Positions 53,770 to 63,807 of a stretch of 64,000 nucleotides of DNA are shown one piece after another. Source of the stretch: Pantoea sp. Brub (GTDB lineage: Bacteria; Pseudomonadota; Gammaproteobacteria; Enterobacterales; Enterobacteriaceae). How positions within the stretch are numbered: the stretch's first letter is position 1; every line of letters starts with the position of its first letter. The stretch is from contig VOQV01000001.1 of NCBI GenBank assembly GCA_016642085.1, positions 1 to 64,000 on the forward strand, given 5' to 3'. The notes under the pieces were generated by a model. That model searched no databases and was not told the origin of the DNA. It worked only from the letters and a program-made list of their open reading frames with translations. The position numbers were made by a program, and so were the translations under genes.

Positions 53770-54395
53770 ATTTAACTCAGTTTTTTAATAAATGAATTAA
53801 TATAATTATATAACAAATTTGTATTTTATATATTAATAATTATTTTATTATATGGAAACAGTTTATTATTAATAAACAATTATTTATGAAATCATATATT
53901 AGTTCTAAATTTAATGTATTTTTATCAAAAATTATGAATAACAAAATTCTATTTTAGATTCTATACATTTTATCTATATTAATAATAAACAAAAACTATA
54001 TAAATTAATTATAATATTTAATCTATATATCATAAAAACATTATTTTAAATAAATTACTTAATAATTAAATAAAAAAAACAATAAAGAATTAAGTTATTA
54101 ACATTAAAAATAGCATTGATTGATTAGATATATTAATATTAATATATGAACTAATTATATTAATTTTATCTAAATAAATTATAAAAATTTTCACAAATAA
54201 TTTTTTTATTAATTATAATATTTAAATTAATTTATTAAATAACGAATATTTATTTAAAAAAAATTTGTATAAATTTTATTTTATATCTATAAATGTCATT
54301 TTTAAAATTTTATTAAATATTATTTAAATACTATTAAATGTTATTATAAATAGAATTATTAGATAAAAGTATTGATTAATTGGAAAAGTATAATA
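53770..54395. other. Long AT-rich spacer between plsC and ygiN
   Basis: About 626 bp between divergent genes, extremely AT-rich with long A/T runs. E. coli has parC and other genes near this place; no trace is legible. No tRNA or ncRNA was seen. Confidence 0.5.
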
Positions 54396-54704
54396 ATGTT
54401 AACAGTAGTTTCTGAAATTTGTGTTAAGCCAGGATGTCGTCAAATAGTTCTTCAAGCTATAAAAAAAATTGTTCCAATTGTATTAGATGAAGAGGGATGT
54501 TGTCAATATGATATTCTATTAGATTATCAAGCTCAAATACCTTGGAAATATAATTTGCCTAATTCTGTTTTCATTTTAGAGAAATGGAAATCGTTACGTT
54601 ATTTAGAATATCATCAACAAATGAGACATATGGAAAAACATCGCATAGATATTAAAGATGATATAATTGATTTAAAAATTTTAATATTAGAATTGAGTAT
54701 CTAA
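54396..54704 (+). CDS. ygiN: YgiN-type quinol monooxygenase (ABM domain)
   Basis: E. coli YgiN is a small dimeric alpha-beta barrel protein reported to act on quinols such as menadiol. The 102-residue product (104 in E. coli) starts MLTVVSEICVKPG from the ATG at 54396, and has IVPIVLDEEGCCQYDI, NSVFILEKWKSLRYLEYHQQ and HMEKH in the same order as E. coli. The frame opens 8 codons upstream, but that part lacks similarity. Its role in a reduced genome is unclear. Confidence 0.82.
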   Translation: MLTVVSEICVKPGCRQIVLQAIKKIVPIVLDEEGCCQYDILLDYQAQIPWKYNLPNSVFILEKWKSLRYLEYHQQMRHMEKHRIDIKDDIIDLKILILELSI

Positions 54705-54873
54705 TATTTTAATAAAATAATTGTTTGGGAAATATATTGCGTATATCATATATATATTGTCACGTAATATTTTTTAGATATTAATATAAGTAATTTTATA
54801 TTAAATGAGATATATATATAAAAATATATTTATGTTTTTTAATATGTACATTAAAAGAGATGTATCATATAAA

Positions 54874-55557
54874 ATGAACAAAATTCAAAATAATTTAACA
54901 AAAATTTTTCACAGGATACATACATCTGCTATTAAGTGTAATCGTAATCCAAATGAAATAAAATTAATAGCAGTTAGCAAAAATAGATCTATTATGCAAA
55001 TAATAAGTGCTATTGATGCTGGACAAACGTCTTTTGGTGAAAATTATGTGCAAGAAAGTATAGATAAAATTCATAATCTATCTAAATCCTATGATAATTT
55101 AGAATGGCATTTTATTGGTCACTTGCAATCTAATAAAAGCAAATTAGTATCTGAGAATTTTTCTTGGTGCCATACTGTTGATAGATTGAAAATTGCTCAA
55201 AAATTAAATGATCACAGACCAATTGGATATAAACCATTAAATATATTAATTCAAATCAATATTAGTCTTGAACCTAAAAAATCAGGTATATTAATAAATG
55301 ATGTTACATCATTAACTGAAAAAATTATCAATTTACCAAAATTAAAATTACGTGGGATTATGGCTATTCCTAAACTGGAAAAAATATTTGCAAATCAGTT
55401 ATTAATATATAATAAAATAGCTAATATTTTTTATATGTTACAACAAAAATATAATAATATTGATACACTTTCTTTAGGTATGAGCAATGATATGGAATCA
55501 GCTATCATTGCTGGAAGCACAATGATCAGAATTGGAAAAGATATTTTTGATACATAA
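54874..55557 (+). CDS. yggS: PLP homeostasis protein YggS
   Basis: YggS is a pyridoxal phosphate-binding protein without known catalysis that influences PLP and amino-acid balance. From the ATG at 54874 the product has 227 residues (234 in E. coli). It has LIAVSKNRS with the PLP lysine near residue 36, FGENYVQESIDKI, WHFIGHLQSNKSK, LRGIMAIP and LSLGMSNDMESAIIAGSTMIRIG that binds the phosphate. In-frame ATGs upstream to 54805 give a hydrophobic extension without similarity. yggT, yggU and rdgB, which follow in E. coli, are lost. Confidence 0.93.
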   Translation: MNKIQNNLTKIFHRIHTSAIKCNRNPNEIKLIAVSKNRSIMQIISAIDAGQTSFGENYVQESIDKIHNLSKSYDNLEWHFIGHLQSNKSKLVSENFSWCHTVDRLKIAQKLNDHRPIGYKPLNILIQINISLEPKKSGILINDVTSLTEKIINLPKLKLRGIMAIPKLEKIFANQLLIYNKIANIFYMLQQKYNNIDTLSLGMSNDMESAIIAGSTMIRIGKDIFDT

Positions 55558-55724
55558 AATATCTTTTTATATGCTACATAATTATTAATTTTAATTAACA
55601 TGATTCAATAATTTTATAATAAATAATGATTATAACAGAAATATAATTATATATTATATATAAATTATTAAATTAATTTAGATGAATTAATTTAATAAAT
55701 ATTATAGATTGATAAGACGTATAA

Positions 55725-56876
55725 ATGTTTATTCTATTACCATTAAGTTTATATATACATATTCCATGGTGCATAAAAAAATGTCCTTATTGTGATTTTA
55801 ATTCACATAAGCTTAAAGAGAATGTATCTTATATTGAATATGTGCAGCATTTATTATTAGATCTTAAAAATGAATTATTATTTATTAATAACAGGAAAAT
55901 ACATAGTATTTTTATAGGAGGTGGTACACCCAGTTTAATAGATAATAATGCTATTACATTATTAATGAATGGCATACGTAAATATCTAATTTTAGTTAAA
56001 AATGTAGAAATTACTATTGAAGTCAATCCTGGAACTATTAATATTGAAAAGTTAATCACTTATAAGTCTGTTGGAATTAATCGCATTTCTATTGGAGCAC
56101 AATCATTTAATTTAACACAATTAAAAACTTTAGACAGAATACATAATGTAGAAGAAATAAAAAAAACTATATCAATGGTTAAAAATGTTAAATTTAGTAA
56201 TTTTAATATTGATATAATGTATGGTCTTCCTAATCAATCGTTAAGAGAATCTATTAATGATTTAAGTGAAGCTATTGCAACATGTTCTACTCATATATCA
56301 TGGTATCAGTTAACTATTGAACCAAATACATTATTTTATTCAAAATTTCATTTAAATACTATAAAACTACCTGATGAAGATCTAATATGGAATTTTTTTA
56401 AGCATGGACATGATTTATTAATTTCATCTGGTTATATACAATATGAAATATCTAATTACGCAAAACCAGGATTTTGTTGTAAACATAATCTTAATTATTG
56501 GCGTTTTGGAGATTATGTTGGCATCGGATGTGGAGCACATGGAAAAATTACACAATCAAATAAACAAATTATAAGAAGTATAAAAAATTTTTCTCCAAAT
56601 AAATTTATGAATGGTGCATATCTATATAAACGATACTATGTTGCTGACATTGAAAAACCATTTGAATATTTTATGAATAGATTACGTTTATTCGAAGCTA
56701 TTTCGTACAATGAATTTGAATATTATACTGGTTTATCTCAAAAGAATATTCGTTTAGATATAGATATTGCAATAAAAAGAGGTTATTTGTTTGAAACTAA
56801 TAAAGGTTGGCATGTTACTAAAAAAGGTCATTTATTTCTTAACTTTTTATTAGAAATTTTTTTAAAAAACAAATAA
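55725..56876 (+). CDS. hemW: Heme chaperone / radical SAM protein HemW
   Basis: HemW is a radical-SAM family protein that in E. coli binds heme and helps insert it into respiratory enzymes; it is not a coproporphyrinogen dehydrogenase. The 383-residue product (378 in E. coli) has IPWCIKKCPYCDF (residues 13-25), with the three cluster cysteines in C-x3-C-x2-C spacing, then FIGGGTPSL, NRISIGAQSF and HNLNYWRFGDYVGIGCGAHGK. The C-terminal domain is complete. Confidence 0.95.
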   Translation: MFILLPLSLYIHIPWCIKKCPYCDFNSHKLKENVSYIEYVQHLLLDLKNELLFINNRKIHSIFIGGGTPSLIDNNAITLLMNGIRKYLILVKNVEITIEVNPGTINIEKLITYKSVGINRISIGAQSFNLTQLKTLDRIHNVEEIKKTISMVKNVKFSNFNIDIMYGLPNQSLRESINDLSEAIATCSTHISWYQLTIEPNTLFYSKFHLNTIKLPDEDLIWNFFKHGHDLLISSGYIQYEISNYAKPGFCCKHNLNYWRFGDYVGIGCGAHGKITQSNKQIIRSIKNFSPNKFMNGAYLYKRYYVADIEKPFEYFMNRLRLFEAISYNEFEYYTGLSQKNIRLDIDIAIKRGYLFETNKGWHVTKKGHLFLNFLLEIFLKNK

Positions 56877-56943
56877 TAAATACAATATTAATTAAACATT
56901 ATTTAATTGATTTTATCTGTTGAAAAATAAGTAAGAGATAATA

Positions 56944-57177
56944 ATGAGTCGTATAATTTTTTGTACATTTTTACAACGTAAATCTGAAGGTTTAGATATG
57001 TCAGTTTACCATGGAGAGATTGGGAAAAGAATTTATAATGAAATTTCAAAAAAAGCTTGGGACAAGTGGATTATCAAACAAACTATTTTAATAAACGAAA
57101 AACAATTAAATTTAATGAATCAAGATGATATAAAAAAAATAGAACAAGCAATGATTGAATTTTTATTTAAAAAATAA
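56944..57177 (+). CDS. yggX: YggX-family Fe(II)-trafficking protein
   Basis: YggX is a small protein linked to iron-sulfur cluster protection. The 77-residue product begins [18 protein letters not shown], with the conserved Cys7, and has [36 protein letters not shown]. The E. coli protein has 91 residues; the last 14 or so (the GKEVHIEGYTPEDKK tail) are missing here. In E. coli mutY precedes it; mutY is absent, and hemW now lies 67 bp upstream. Confidence 0.93.
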   Translation: MSRIIFCTFLQRKSEGLDMSVYHGEIGKRIYNEISKKAWDKWIIKQTILINEKQLNLMNQDDIKKIEQAMIEFLFKK

Positions 57178-57345
57178 TTTACATTAAACTTATCAAAAAT
57201 TTAATTTACTAAAAATTATAAAATTAAATAATAATATTAATTATGGATTTTATTAAAATTGTCAATCAAACATTTGTTATTATAAATTTTAATCTCATTA
57301 ATTTAAGATATTAATTAATATTAATATAAAGATAAATATTATAAA

Positions 57346-57768
57346 TCAATTAATATATTTATTTATCCAATCTTGTAAAATAATTGCTGCAGATTTAGAA
57401 TTAATTAGTTTTTTTTTTAAACAACTATATCCACCTTGTTCAAATAAATCAATACGAGCTTGCACTGTTGTTAAACGTTCATCTTGTAAATATACTTGAA
57501 TTTTATATTTATCTTTTAAACAATTAACAAATTTGCGTGTTATCTTAGTAAAAGACTGTTCAGTCCCATCCATATTTAATGGTAGTCCTACTATAATTAA
57601 ATTGGGTTGCCATTTTGTTAATAAACTATCAATTTTTGACCAATTTATTTTATTACATTTAGAATTTATAGTCATTAATGGACTAGAAATTCTAGTGATA
57701 GTTTGTCCTATTGCAACTCCAATATTTTTCATACCAAAATCAAATCCTAAAATAATTTTTGGATTCAT
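57346..57768 (-). CDS. ruvX: Holliday-junction-resolvase-like protein RuvX (YqgF)
   Basis: YqgF-family proteins are RNase H-fold nucleases; in E. coli YqgF takes part in maturation of the 16S rRNA 5' end. The 140-residue product (138 in E. coli) has IILGFDFGMKNIGVAIG with the catalytic Asp, LIIVGLPLNMDGTE, LQDERLTTVQA and NSKSAAIILQDW. Its ATG overlaps the yqgE stop by one base, so it is translationally coupled in the gshB-yqgE-ruvX run. Confidence 0.95.
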   Translation of the reverse strand: MNPKIILGFDFGMKNIGVAIGQTITRISSPLMTINSKCNKINWSKIDSLLTKWQPNLIIVGLPLNMDGTEQSFTKITRKFVNCLKDKYKIQVYLQDERLTTVQARIDLFEQGGYSCLKKKLINSKSAAIILQDWINKYIN

Positions 57769-58331
57769 TATGCATGTCCAATATTATTTGCTATTGTATA
57801 AATATTAACACCAATGCTTAATGCTGCTACACGCCATCGTTCAGATATTGGTATTTGAAAAATAACTTTGCTATTAGCAGGTGTAGTTAACCAAGTATTG
57901 TCAATTAATTCATTTTCTAATTGATTTTTTTCCCATGCACAATAACCCAGAGCAACTAATATATTTGTTGGTTGCGAACTTGATCCTATTGATTCTAATA
58001 CATCACGTGAAGTTGTGATTATCGTGTTATCTGAAATATGAATGCTAGTATTAAAAACGCGTTGAGCAGAATGAAGAATAAAACCACGATCTTCTGCTAA
58101 AGGTCCCCCTATAAATACTGGTTTATTAAGTTTTATAGTAGTATCTCTATTTTCTGTAAATATTTTAAGTTTTTTTAAAATATCTTCTACTGTAATATTC
58201 TCCATAGGTTTATTAATTATTAAACCCATTGCTCCTTCATCATTGTGTTCGCAAATATATATAACAGAACGCCTAAAAAAAGGATCTTTAAGAGAAGGCA
58301 TAGCAATCAAAAAATGATGTTTTAAATTCAT
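57768..58331 (-). CDS. yqgE: UPF0301 protein YqgE
   Basis: The function of this family is unknown. The 187-residue product equals the E. coli length. It begins [43 protein letters not shown] and has [16 protein letters not shown] and [18 protein letters not shown]. It sits between gshB and ruvX as in E. coli. Its persistence in a reduced genome hints at an important role, perhaps tied to its coupled neighbour. Confidence 0.95.
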   Translation of the reverse strand: MNLKHHFLIAMPSLKDPFFRRSVIYICEHNDEGAMGLIINKPMENITVEDILKKLKIFTENRDTTIKLNKPVFIGGPLAEDRGFILHSAQRVFNTSIHISDNTIITTSRDVLESIGSSSQPTNILVALGYCAWEKNQLENELIDNTWLTTPANSKVIFQIPISERWRVAALSIGVNIYTIANNIGHA

Positions 58332-58392
58332 TGGTTTTACACAATAAGAAAGTAAAAAAATACATGATATTTTAATATATTATAAAAATATA

Positions 58393-59349
58393 TCATTTAG
58401 TTAAATTTAAGCGTTGTTCAATAGCGTCAAATAGTTTTTTTGTAATGGATGACATTGGATATATTTTTTCAATTTGACAGACCCCAGTGGGACTAGTTAT
58501 ATTAATTTCTGTTAATTTATCACCTATGATATCTAACCCAGCAAAAATTAATCCTTTTTCTTTTAAAACTAAACCAATATTATAAGCAATATGCCAATCT
58601 GTTTCAGTTAATAAACGTACTTCACCATTCCCTCCAGCTGCTAAGTTACCTCTTATTTCACCTTTTTTGGGGATACGAGCTAAACAATAGGGAATCGGTT
58701 CACCATCTATTACTAAAACACGTTTGTCACCTTGTTTAATAGCTGGGAGATAATTTTGTGCTATACAAAAAATATTACCATTTTGAGTTAATGTTTCAAT
58801 AATAACTGAAAAATTTAAATCTGTTTTTTTTATAAAAAAAACAGATTTACCTCCCATCCCATCTAATGGTTTAACAACAATATTACCATTGTTTTTCCAA
58901 AAAATATGTATTTTTTCTTTATTTCTAGTAATTAATGTATTAGGAATAAAATTTTTAAACCAAATAGTGTATAATTTTTCATTACAATCACGTAAACTTT
59001 GTGGTTTATTAAATACTAAGGTACCTAATTTTTCAGCACATTCCAAAATATATGTTGCATATATATATTCCATGTTAAATGGTGGATCTTTACGTATTAA
59101 AATTACATGCAGCTCAGCAAGTGGAATATTTTGTTTATTATCTAATTTATACCAATTTTTAACATTATATTGAACATTAAGTAAAGAAGCATGTGCATAA
59201 CTAATACCATTATCGATATATAAATCATTCAATTCTATATAATATATTTTATAATTACGATTTTGTGCTTCTAATAACATAGCAAATGTAGTGTCTTTCT
59301 TAATATTAATAGATGCAATAGGATCCATTAATATACCTAATTTAATCAC
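58393..59349 (-). CDS. gshB: Glutathione synthetase
   Basis: GshB joins gamma-glutamylcysteine and glycine with ATP. It is an ATP-grasp enzyme of 318 residues (316 in E. coli). MIKLGILMDPIASINIKKDTTFAML begins as in E. coli, and RKDPPFNMEYIYATYIL, VNKPQSLRDCNEKLY, KPLDGMGGKSVF and LAAGGNGEVR follow. I choose a GTG start at 59349, because AGGAG (59356-59360) lies 6 bp before it and the sequence then matches E. coli; a TTG two codons upstream would abut the ribosome binding site. Confidence 0.95.
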   Translation of the reverse strand: MIKLGILMDPIASINIKKDTTFAMLLEAQNRNYKIYYIELNDLYIDNGISYAHASLLNVQYNVKNWYKLDNKQNIPLAELHVILIRKDPPFNMEYIYATYILECAEKLGTLVFNKPQSLRDCNEKLYTIWFKNFIPNTLITRNKEKIHIFWKNNGNIVVKPLDGMGGKSVFFIKKTDLNFSVIIETLTQNGNIFCIAQNYLPAIKQGDKRVLVIDGEPIPYCLARIPKKGEIRGNLAAGGNGEVRLLTETDWHIAYNIGLVLKEKGLIFAGLDIIGDKLTEINITSPTGVCQIEKIYPMSSITKKLFDAIEQRLNLTK

Positions 59350-59360
59350 TAGCAACTCCT

Positions 59361-60319
59361 AAAATTACTTTGTAAGTTATTAATATTAATATATAATGTT
59401 AACAATGAATAGATTATACAGAATTAGTGGTATTAATATATTCTATATTAAATTACTTATTACAATTTTTATTGCATTATATATAATGTTTTTTGAATTT
59501 TAAAAATTTACAGTTATTTTAGTTATAAATAATGTCATTTTATTTTATATAATTATTAAATTATTTATAATAATATTAATTATATTTGATGTGACTAGAA
59601 AATTATTACTATTATAATAACTTGGATCAACTTATATACAAATTAATATTTATAGTACTTTGCATAATTAATAATATTATATATTTTTATAAAAATATTT
59701 AGAATGATTTATATAATTTCCTTATTAAACTTAAAGAGTTTAATGTGATTTTTATGTTGATTTATACATTAGAATTTACAATAATAAATTTTTTTGTAGT
59801 ATATTCATTAATATATTTATAATTTGGTATATATATTAATAACTACATAACCTATTCCAATAGATAATAATTAATAAAATAATATTGTTTGTGCTCTTTT
59901 TATTGATTTATAATATGTATTGAGCATATAACATAAGGATATTACTGGTGATATATTGATATTGTTATATAAATTTATATAAAATAACTAATAATACAAA
60001 TATATAAACTAAATAAGTTAATAGATAATGAATCTATAATTACTATCTAGCAAGGGAATATAACAACATAAATTAACTTTCGCATTTATTATTCTTAAAT
60101 TATAATATGTAATTTAGGAAACACAAATAATTGTATATATTAGTATTAAATTGATTTTTTTGAATCGATACTATATAATTATTCAACAAATAAATATTTT
60201 AAATAGAAAATATAATTTTACTTAAAAAAATAGATATTAATTAAATATTTTATATATTAATTAATTAATATATAATATCATTTGGGGATTTAGTTGATTG
60301 TAGATATACACATGTTTTG
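59361..60319. other. Longest spacer in the window, about 1 kb, AT-rich
   Basis: This lies between gshB (from a block near E. coli minute 66) and tusA (near minute 78), so it marks a rearrangement point. No ORF beyond chance length, no tRNA and no legible pseudogene was seen. A short less AT-rich patch around 60040-60090 (CTAGCAAGGG, TTTCGCATTT) has no recognised meaning. Confidence 0.55.
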
Positions 60320-60343
60320 ATTTTAATGTATTCACATTAAAAT
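60320..60343. repeat. Perfect 10-bp hairpin before tusA
   Basis: ATTTTAATGT (60320-60329) pairs with ACATTAAAAT (60334-60343) around a 4-base ATTC loop, 41 bp before the tusA ATG. It may be part of the tusA leader or a transcription end for something upstream; no U tract follows. Confidence 0.45.
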
Positions 60344-60384
60344 ATAAATTATATATAATAATTAGTAAAACATTGAAATAAATT

Positions 60385-60639
60385 ATGGCTAAACAACTCA
60401 TAAATGATATTGTTTATCACTATAAACTAGACATTTGCGGTATGCGTTGTCCAGACCCTCTCATGTTTATACGTAAATTTATTCGCGACATTACATTAGG
60501 AGATAATTTATTAATAATTGCAGATGATATATCAACTATACATGACGTTCCTAATTTTTGTCACTTTATGGGTCATATTTTATTATTCAAACAAACTAAT
60601 ATACTACCTTACCAATTCTTAATTAAAAAAATTAAATAA
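60385..60639 (+). CDS. tusA: Sulfur carrier protein TusA
   Basis: TusA receives persulfide sulfur from IscS and passes it to TusBCD for 2-thiouridine formation in tRNA. The 84-residue product (81 in E. coli) has LDICGMRCPDPLMFIRK with the sulfur-carrying Cys22 in the CPxP motif, LLIIADDISTIHDVPNFC, and LPYQFLIKK at the end. It is convergent with rsmD. Confidence 0.95.
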   Translation: MAKQLINDIVYHYKLDICGMRCPDPLMFIRKFIRDITLGDNLLIIADDISTIHDVPNFCHFMGHILLFKQTNILPYQFLIKKIK

Positions 60640-60671
60640 TTTTTATTAAAACAATAGTGAATTCCTTTTTA

Positions 60672-60701
60672 TTATTAATGAGTTACATCACTCATTAATA
60701 A
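60672..60701. terminator. Perfect 11-bp hairpin between convergent tusA and rsmD
   Basis: TTATTAATGAG (60672-60682) pairs with CTCATTAATAA (60691-60701) around an 8-base loop. It fills the 74-bp gap between the stops of two convergent genes, a usual place for a bidirectional terminator. No clear U tract follows on either strand. Confidence 0.5.
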
Positions 60702-60713
60702 CAAAATTATTAA

Positions 60714-61295
60714 TTAACGAATATATAAATAATAAATAACTTTTCCTGTAATTTTTTTTCTATATAATTGCCAATTCTGTGGTATTGATGGGCTATTGTT
60801 ACCTAAAGAATTTTCAATATATATAAATGATCTTGTATTTAACCATCCATTACTTTCTAACAATTTTACAGTTTTGTCTATTAAATTTTTTTGAAAAGGT
60901 GGATCTATAAACACTATATCAAAAGGTTGACCTTGTTTTTTCAGCCAAATTAAAGTATCTGTTTGAATTACTTTAGCATTCATTGCTTTAAATTTTTGTA
61001 AATTTTGTTTTATTTGATTTACAAGAGAGTATTCTAAATCAAGCATAGTGGCTGAATTAGCATAGCGTGATAACGATTCTAATCCTAGTGCTCCGCTACC
61101 AGAAAAACAATCTAAACAATTAGCTTTTTTAATTATAGGTGATAACCAGTTAAATAAGGTTTCACGCATACTATCAGTAGTAGGACGTAACAATTTTATA
61201 TTATTTAAAATAGGTAATTTATATCCACGCCATTTACCACCAACAATGCGTATTTTACCTAATTTATAATTATTAGAAATTACTTTTGTCATCAT
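60714..61295 (-). CDS. rsmD: 16S rRNA (guanine966-N2)-methyltransferase
   Basis: RsmD methylates G966 in 16S rRNA. The 193-residue product (198 in E. coli) has IRIVGGKWRGYKLPI near the start, LRPTTDSMRETLFNWL, LDCFSGSGALGLESLSRYA (SAM-binding motif) and the catalytic DPPF in DIVFIDPPFQK. It is divergent from ftsY, as in E. coli, with a 129-bp shared upstream region. Two adjacent ATGs could serve as start. Confidence 0.96.
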   Translation of the reverse strand: MMTKVISNNYKLGKIRIVGGKWRGYKLPILNNIKLLRPTTDSMRETLFNWLSPIIKKANCLDCFSGSGALGLESLSRYANSATMLDLEYSLVNQIKQNLQKFKAMNAKVIQTDTLIWLKKQGQPFDIVFIDPPFQKNLIDKTVKLLESNGWLNTRSFIYIENSLGNNSPSIPQNWQLYRKKITGKVIYYLYIR

Positions 61296-61424
61296 ATTAT
61301 GCTTAGATTTATAATTTTTAAAAAAATAAATATAAATTTATAAAATATTTGCAATAAAGTTGTATATTTAAAATTACTTCTATATTTATATCAATATATA
61401 ATTTCTTTAGGATAAAATTTTAAC

Positions 61425-62522
61425 ATGGCAGAAAAGAAAAAAAATATTTTTTTTTCTTTGTTTAATAAAAAGAAAAATAAAAAAAACAAAGAATGTTTAC
61501 AAACAACAGAACAAGAAATACAAAATACAAATTCCAAAGTCAACAAAATACAAACTGTTAGTGAAAGTATGATATTAAATTCTATCCAAAATAGTTCTAA
61601 TAAAAAAGATAATTTGTTTATGCGATTTAAACGTAAATTAATTAACACTCGTAAAAATTTAAGTTTTAATATAATTAAATTATTTCGTGGAGAAGCTATT
61701 AATGATCACATTTTAAATAAAATAGAAGAACAGTTATTAATTTCTGATTTTGGAATAGAAACAACAAAACGCATAATATCTAAATTAGATAATCTCAAAC
61801 ATTCTCCTAATGCAGAACTATACTATAATTCATTAAAAGAGGAAATGACAAATATTCTACAAACAGTTGACATATCTTTACAAATACAAGATAAAAAACC
61901 ATTTGTTATTTTGATAGTAGGTGTTAATGGTGTTGGTAAAACTAGTACTATTGGTAAATTAGCCTATCAATATAAAACTATTGGTAAATCAGTTATGATA
62001 GCTGCAGGAGATACTTTTAGAGCAGCTGCAATTGAACAATTGCAAATTTGGAGTAAATATAGTGATATCCCTGTAATTGCTCAAAAAATTGGTGCAGATT
62101 CAGCTGCAGTTATTTTTGATGCTATACAGTCTGCTAAAGCTCGTAATATTGATATATTAATTATTGATACAGCCGGTAGACTTCATAATAAATTACAATT
62201 AATGGATGAATTGACAAAAATTACTAAAGTTATAAAAAAAATAGATAATACAGCACCACATGAAATCATGTTAATTATAGATGCTAGTACTGGACAAAAC
62301 GCTATTAATCAAGCTAAAATATTTCATCAATATATGAATATAACTGGAATTACGATTACAAAATTAGATGGTACTGCTAAAGGGGGAATTATTTTTGCAA
62401 TTGCTACTAAATTTCATATTCCTATTAGATATATAAGTGTAGGCGAAAAAATTAATGATCTTAAAATATTTAAAACTGAAGAGTTTATTAGTGCTTTATT
62501 TGCTTTAGATGATATCAATTAA
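61425..62522 (+). CDS. ftsY: Signal recognition particle receptor FtsY
   Basis: FtsY is the SRP receptor GTPase that docks ribosomes at the inner membrane. The 365-residue product has the N domain from about residue 85 and the G domain with GVNGVGKTSTIGKLA, DTFRAAAIEQL, IDTAGRLHNK and TKLDGTAKGG. E. coli FtsY has 497 residues with a long acidic A domain in front. Here the N-terminus is about 130 residues shorter and is basic, starting MAEKKKNIFFSLFNKKK. ftsE and ftsX, which follow in E. coli, are missing. Confidence 0.97.
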   Translation: MAEKKKNIFFSLFNKKKNKKNKECLQTTEQEIQNTNSKVNKIQTVSESMILNSIQNSSNKKDNLFMRFKRKLINTRKNLSFNIIKLFRGEAINDHILNKIEEQLLISDFGIETTKRIISKLDNLKHSPNAELYYNSLKEEMTNILQTVDISLQIQDKKPFVILIVGVNGVGKTSTIGKLAYQYKTIGKSVMIAAGDTFRAAAIEQLQIWSKYSDIPVIAQKIGADSAAVIFDAIQSAKARNIDILIIDTAGRLHNKLQLMDELTKITKVIKKIDNTAPHEIMLIIDASTGQNAINQAKIFHQYMNITGITITKLDGTAKGGIIFAIATKFHIPIRYISVGEKINDLKIFKTEEFISALFALDDIN

Positions 62523-62801
62523 TTTAACTTGTTTAAAATTATTCATCATATCTTAAATTGAGATTAGTATTATCTATCAATGCTATATAATATACAATAT
62601 TGTTTACAATTTTATTATTTAACTAAAAAGATATTTGTGTTGATTACCAACATATTAATACATGATATAATTTGCAATTTTGTCTCAATAACATCTATTA
62701 TATTAAATAGCAATATTAATCATATATATCAAATTGTAATTTATTGTAAATATAACTCAAAAATAATATAATATCAATTATGTAAATTTAGTGAGGATTA
62801 A

Positions 62802-63659
62802 ATGGCAAAAAAAATGGGAACATTAGCTATAGCTCCCCTTGGTAACTTGGAATCTTTTATCCAAATTGCTAATACATTACCAATGTTATCAGCAGCAGAA
62901 GAACTAACATTAGCTGAACGTTTGCATTATCAAGGTGATTTAAAAGCAGCTAAAGTATTAATTTTATCTCACTTGCGTTTTGTCATTCATATTGCTCGTA
63001 ATTATTCTGGTTATGGTCTGCCACAAGCAGACCTCATTCAAGAAGGTAATATAGGATTAATGAAAGCAGTTAGACGTTTTAATCCTGAAGTAGGTGTTCG
63101 TCTAGTTTCTTTTGCTGTTCATTGGATTAAAGCTGAAATTCATGAATATGTTCTACGAAATTGGCGTATTGTAAAAGTTGCAACTACTAAAGCACAACGT
63201 AAATTATTTTTTAATCTTCGTAAAACAAAAAAACATTTAGGATGGTTTAATCAAGACGAAGTAGAAATGGTAGCACGTGAATTGGGAGTCAGTAGTAAAG
63301 ATGTTCGTGAGATGGAATCGCGTATGGCAGCACAAGATATGACTTTCGATATATTTAGTGATGACGAATCTAATGATAATAGAATCATGGCCCCAGTACT
63401 GTATCTTCAAGATAAAACTTCTGATTTTGCATATAGTATTGAAGAACATAATTGGGACGCACATGCTGCTAATAAGTTAAGTTATGCCTTAAAAGGTTTA
63501 GATCAACGTAGTCAACATATCATACGTACTCGTTGGTTAGAAGAAGATAATAAAACTACTCTTCAAGAGTTAGCTAATAAGTATGGCGTATCGGCCGAAC
63601 GGGTTAGACAACTTGAAAAAAATGCTATGAAAAAACTTAGAATAGCTATAGAATCTTAA
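62802..63659 (+). CDS. rpoH: RNA polymerase sigma factor RpoH (sigma-32)
   Basis: RpoH directs RNA polymerase to heat-shock promoters. The 285-residue product (284 in E. coli) has [43 protein letters not shown] (region 2), the RpoH box near [12 protein letters not shown] and the region 4 helix-turn-helix [27 protein letters not shown]. Two promoters of the matching class precede dnaK in this window. GAGG about 9 bp before the ATG is the ribosome binding site. The 279-bp spacer before it replaces ftsEX. Confidence 0.98.
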   Translation: MAKKMGTLAIAPLGNLESFIQIANTLPMLSAAEELTLAERLHYQGDLKAAKVLILSHLRFVIHIARNYSGYGLPQADLIQEGNIGLMKAVRRFNPEVGVRLVSFAVHWIKAEIHEYVLRNWRIVKVATTKAQRKLFFNLRKTKKHLGWFNQDEVEMVARELGVSSKDVREMESRMAAQDMTFDIFSDDESNDNRIMAPVLYLQDKTSDFAYSIEEHNWDAHAANKLSYALKGLDQRSQHIIRTRWLEEDNKTTLQELANKYGVSAERVRQLEKNAMKKLRIAIES

Positions 63660-63807
63660 CGTAATAATTTATGTAACATTATTTCGATATATACTGAATA
63701 TTTAAATTATATTTTTACTAAATAGAATAGATTGTTATATATTTAATTTATTATTAATATATATTAGTATATTATCATTTAATACAATTATATTAATGAA
63801 TTAACAT

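Noticed and set aside
61391..61648. 85-codon minus-strand hydrophobic ORF opposite the ftsY start
   Set aside because: The antisense of Lys-rich codons gives Phe/Leu-rich frames; it overlaps the certain ftsY start.
62580..62771. 63-codon ORF between ftsY and rpoH as an ftsE or ftsX remnant
   Set aside because: No similarity to FtsE or FtsX motifs can be seen (no Walker A); likely chance.
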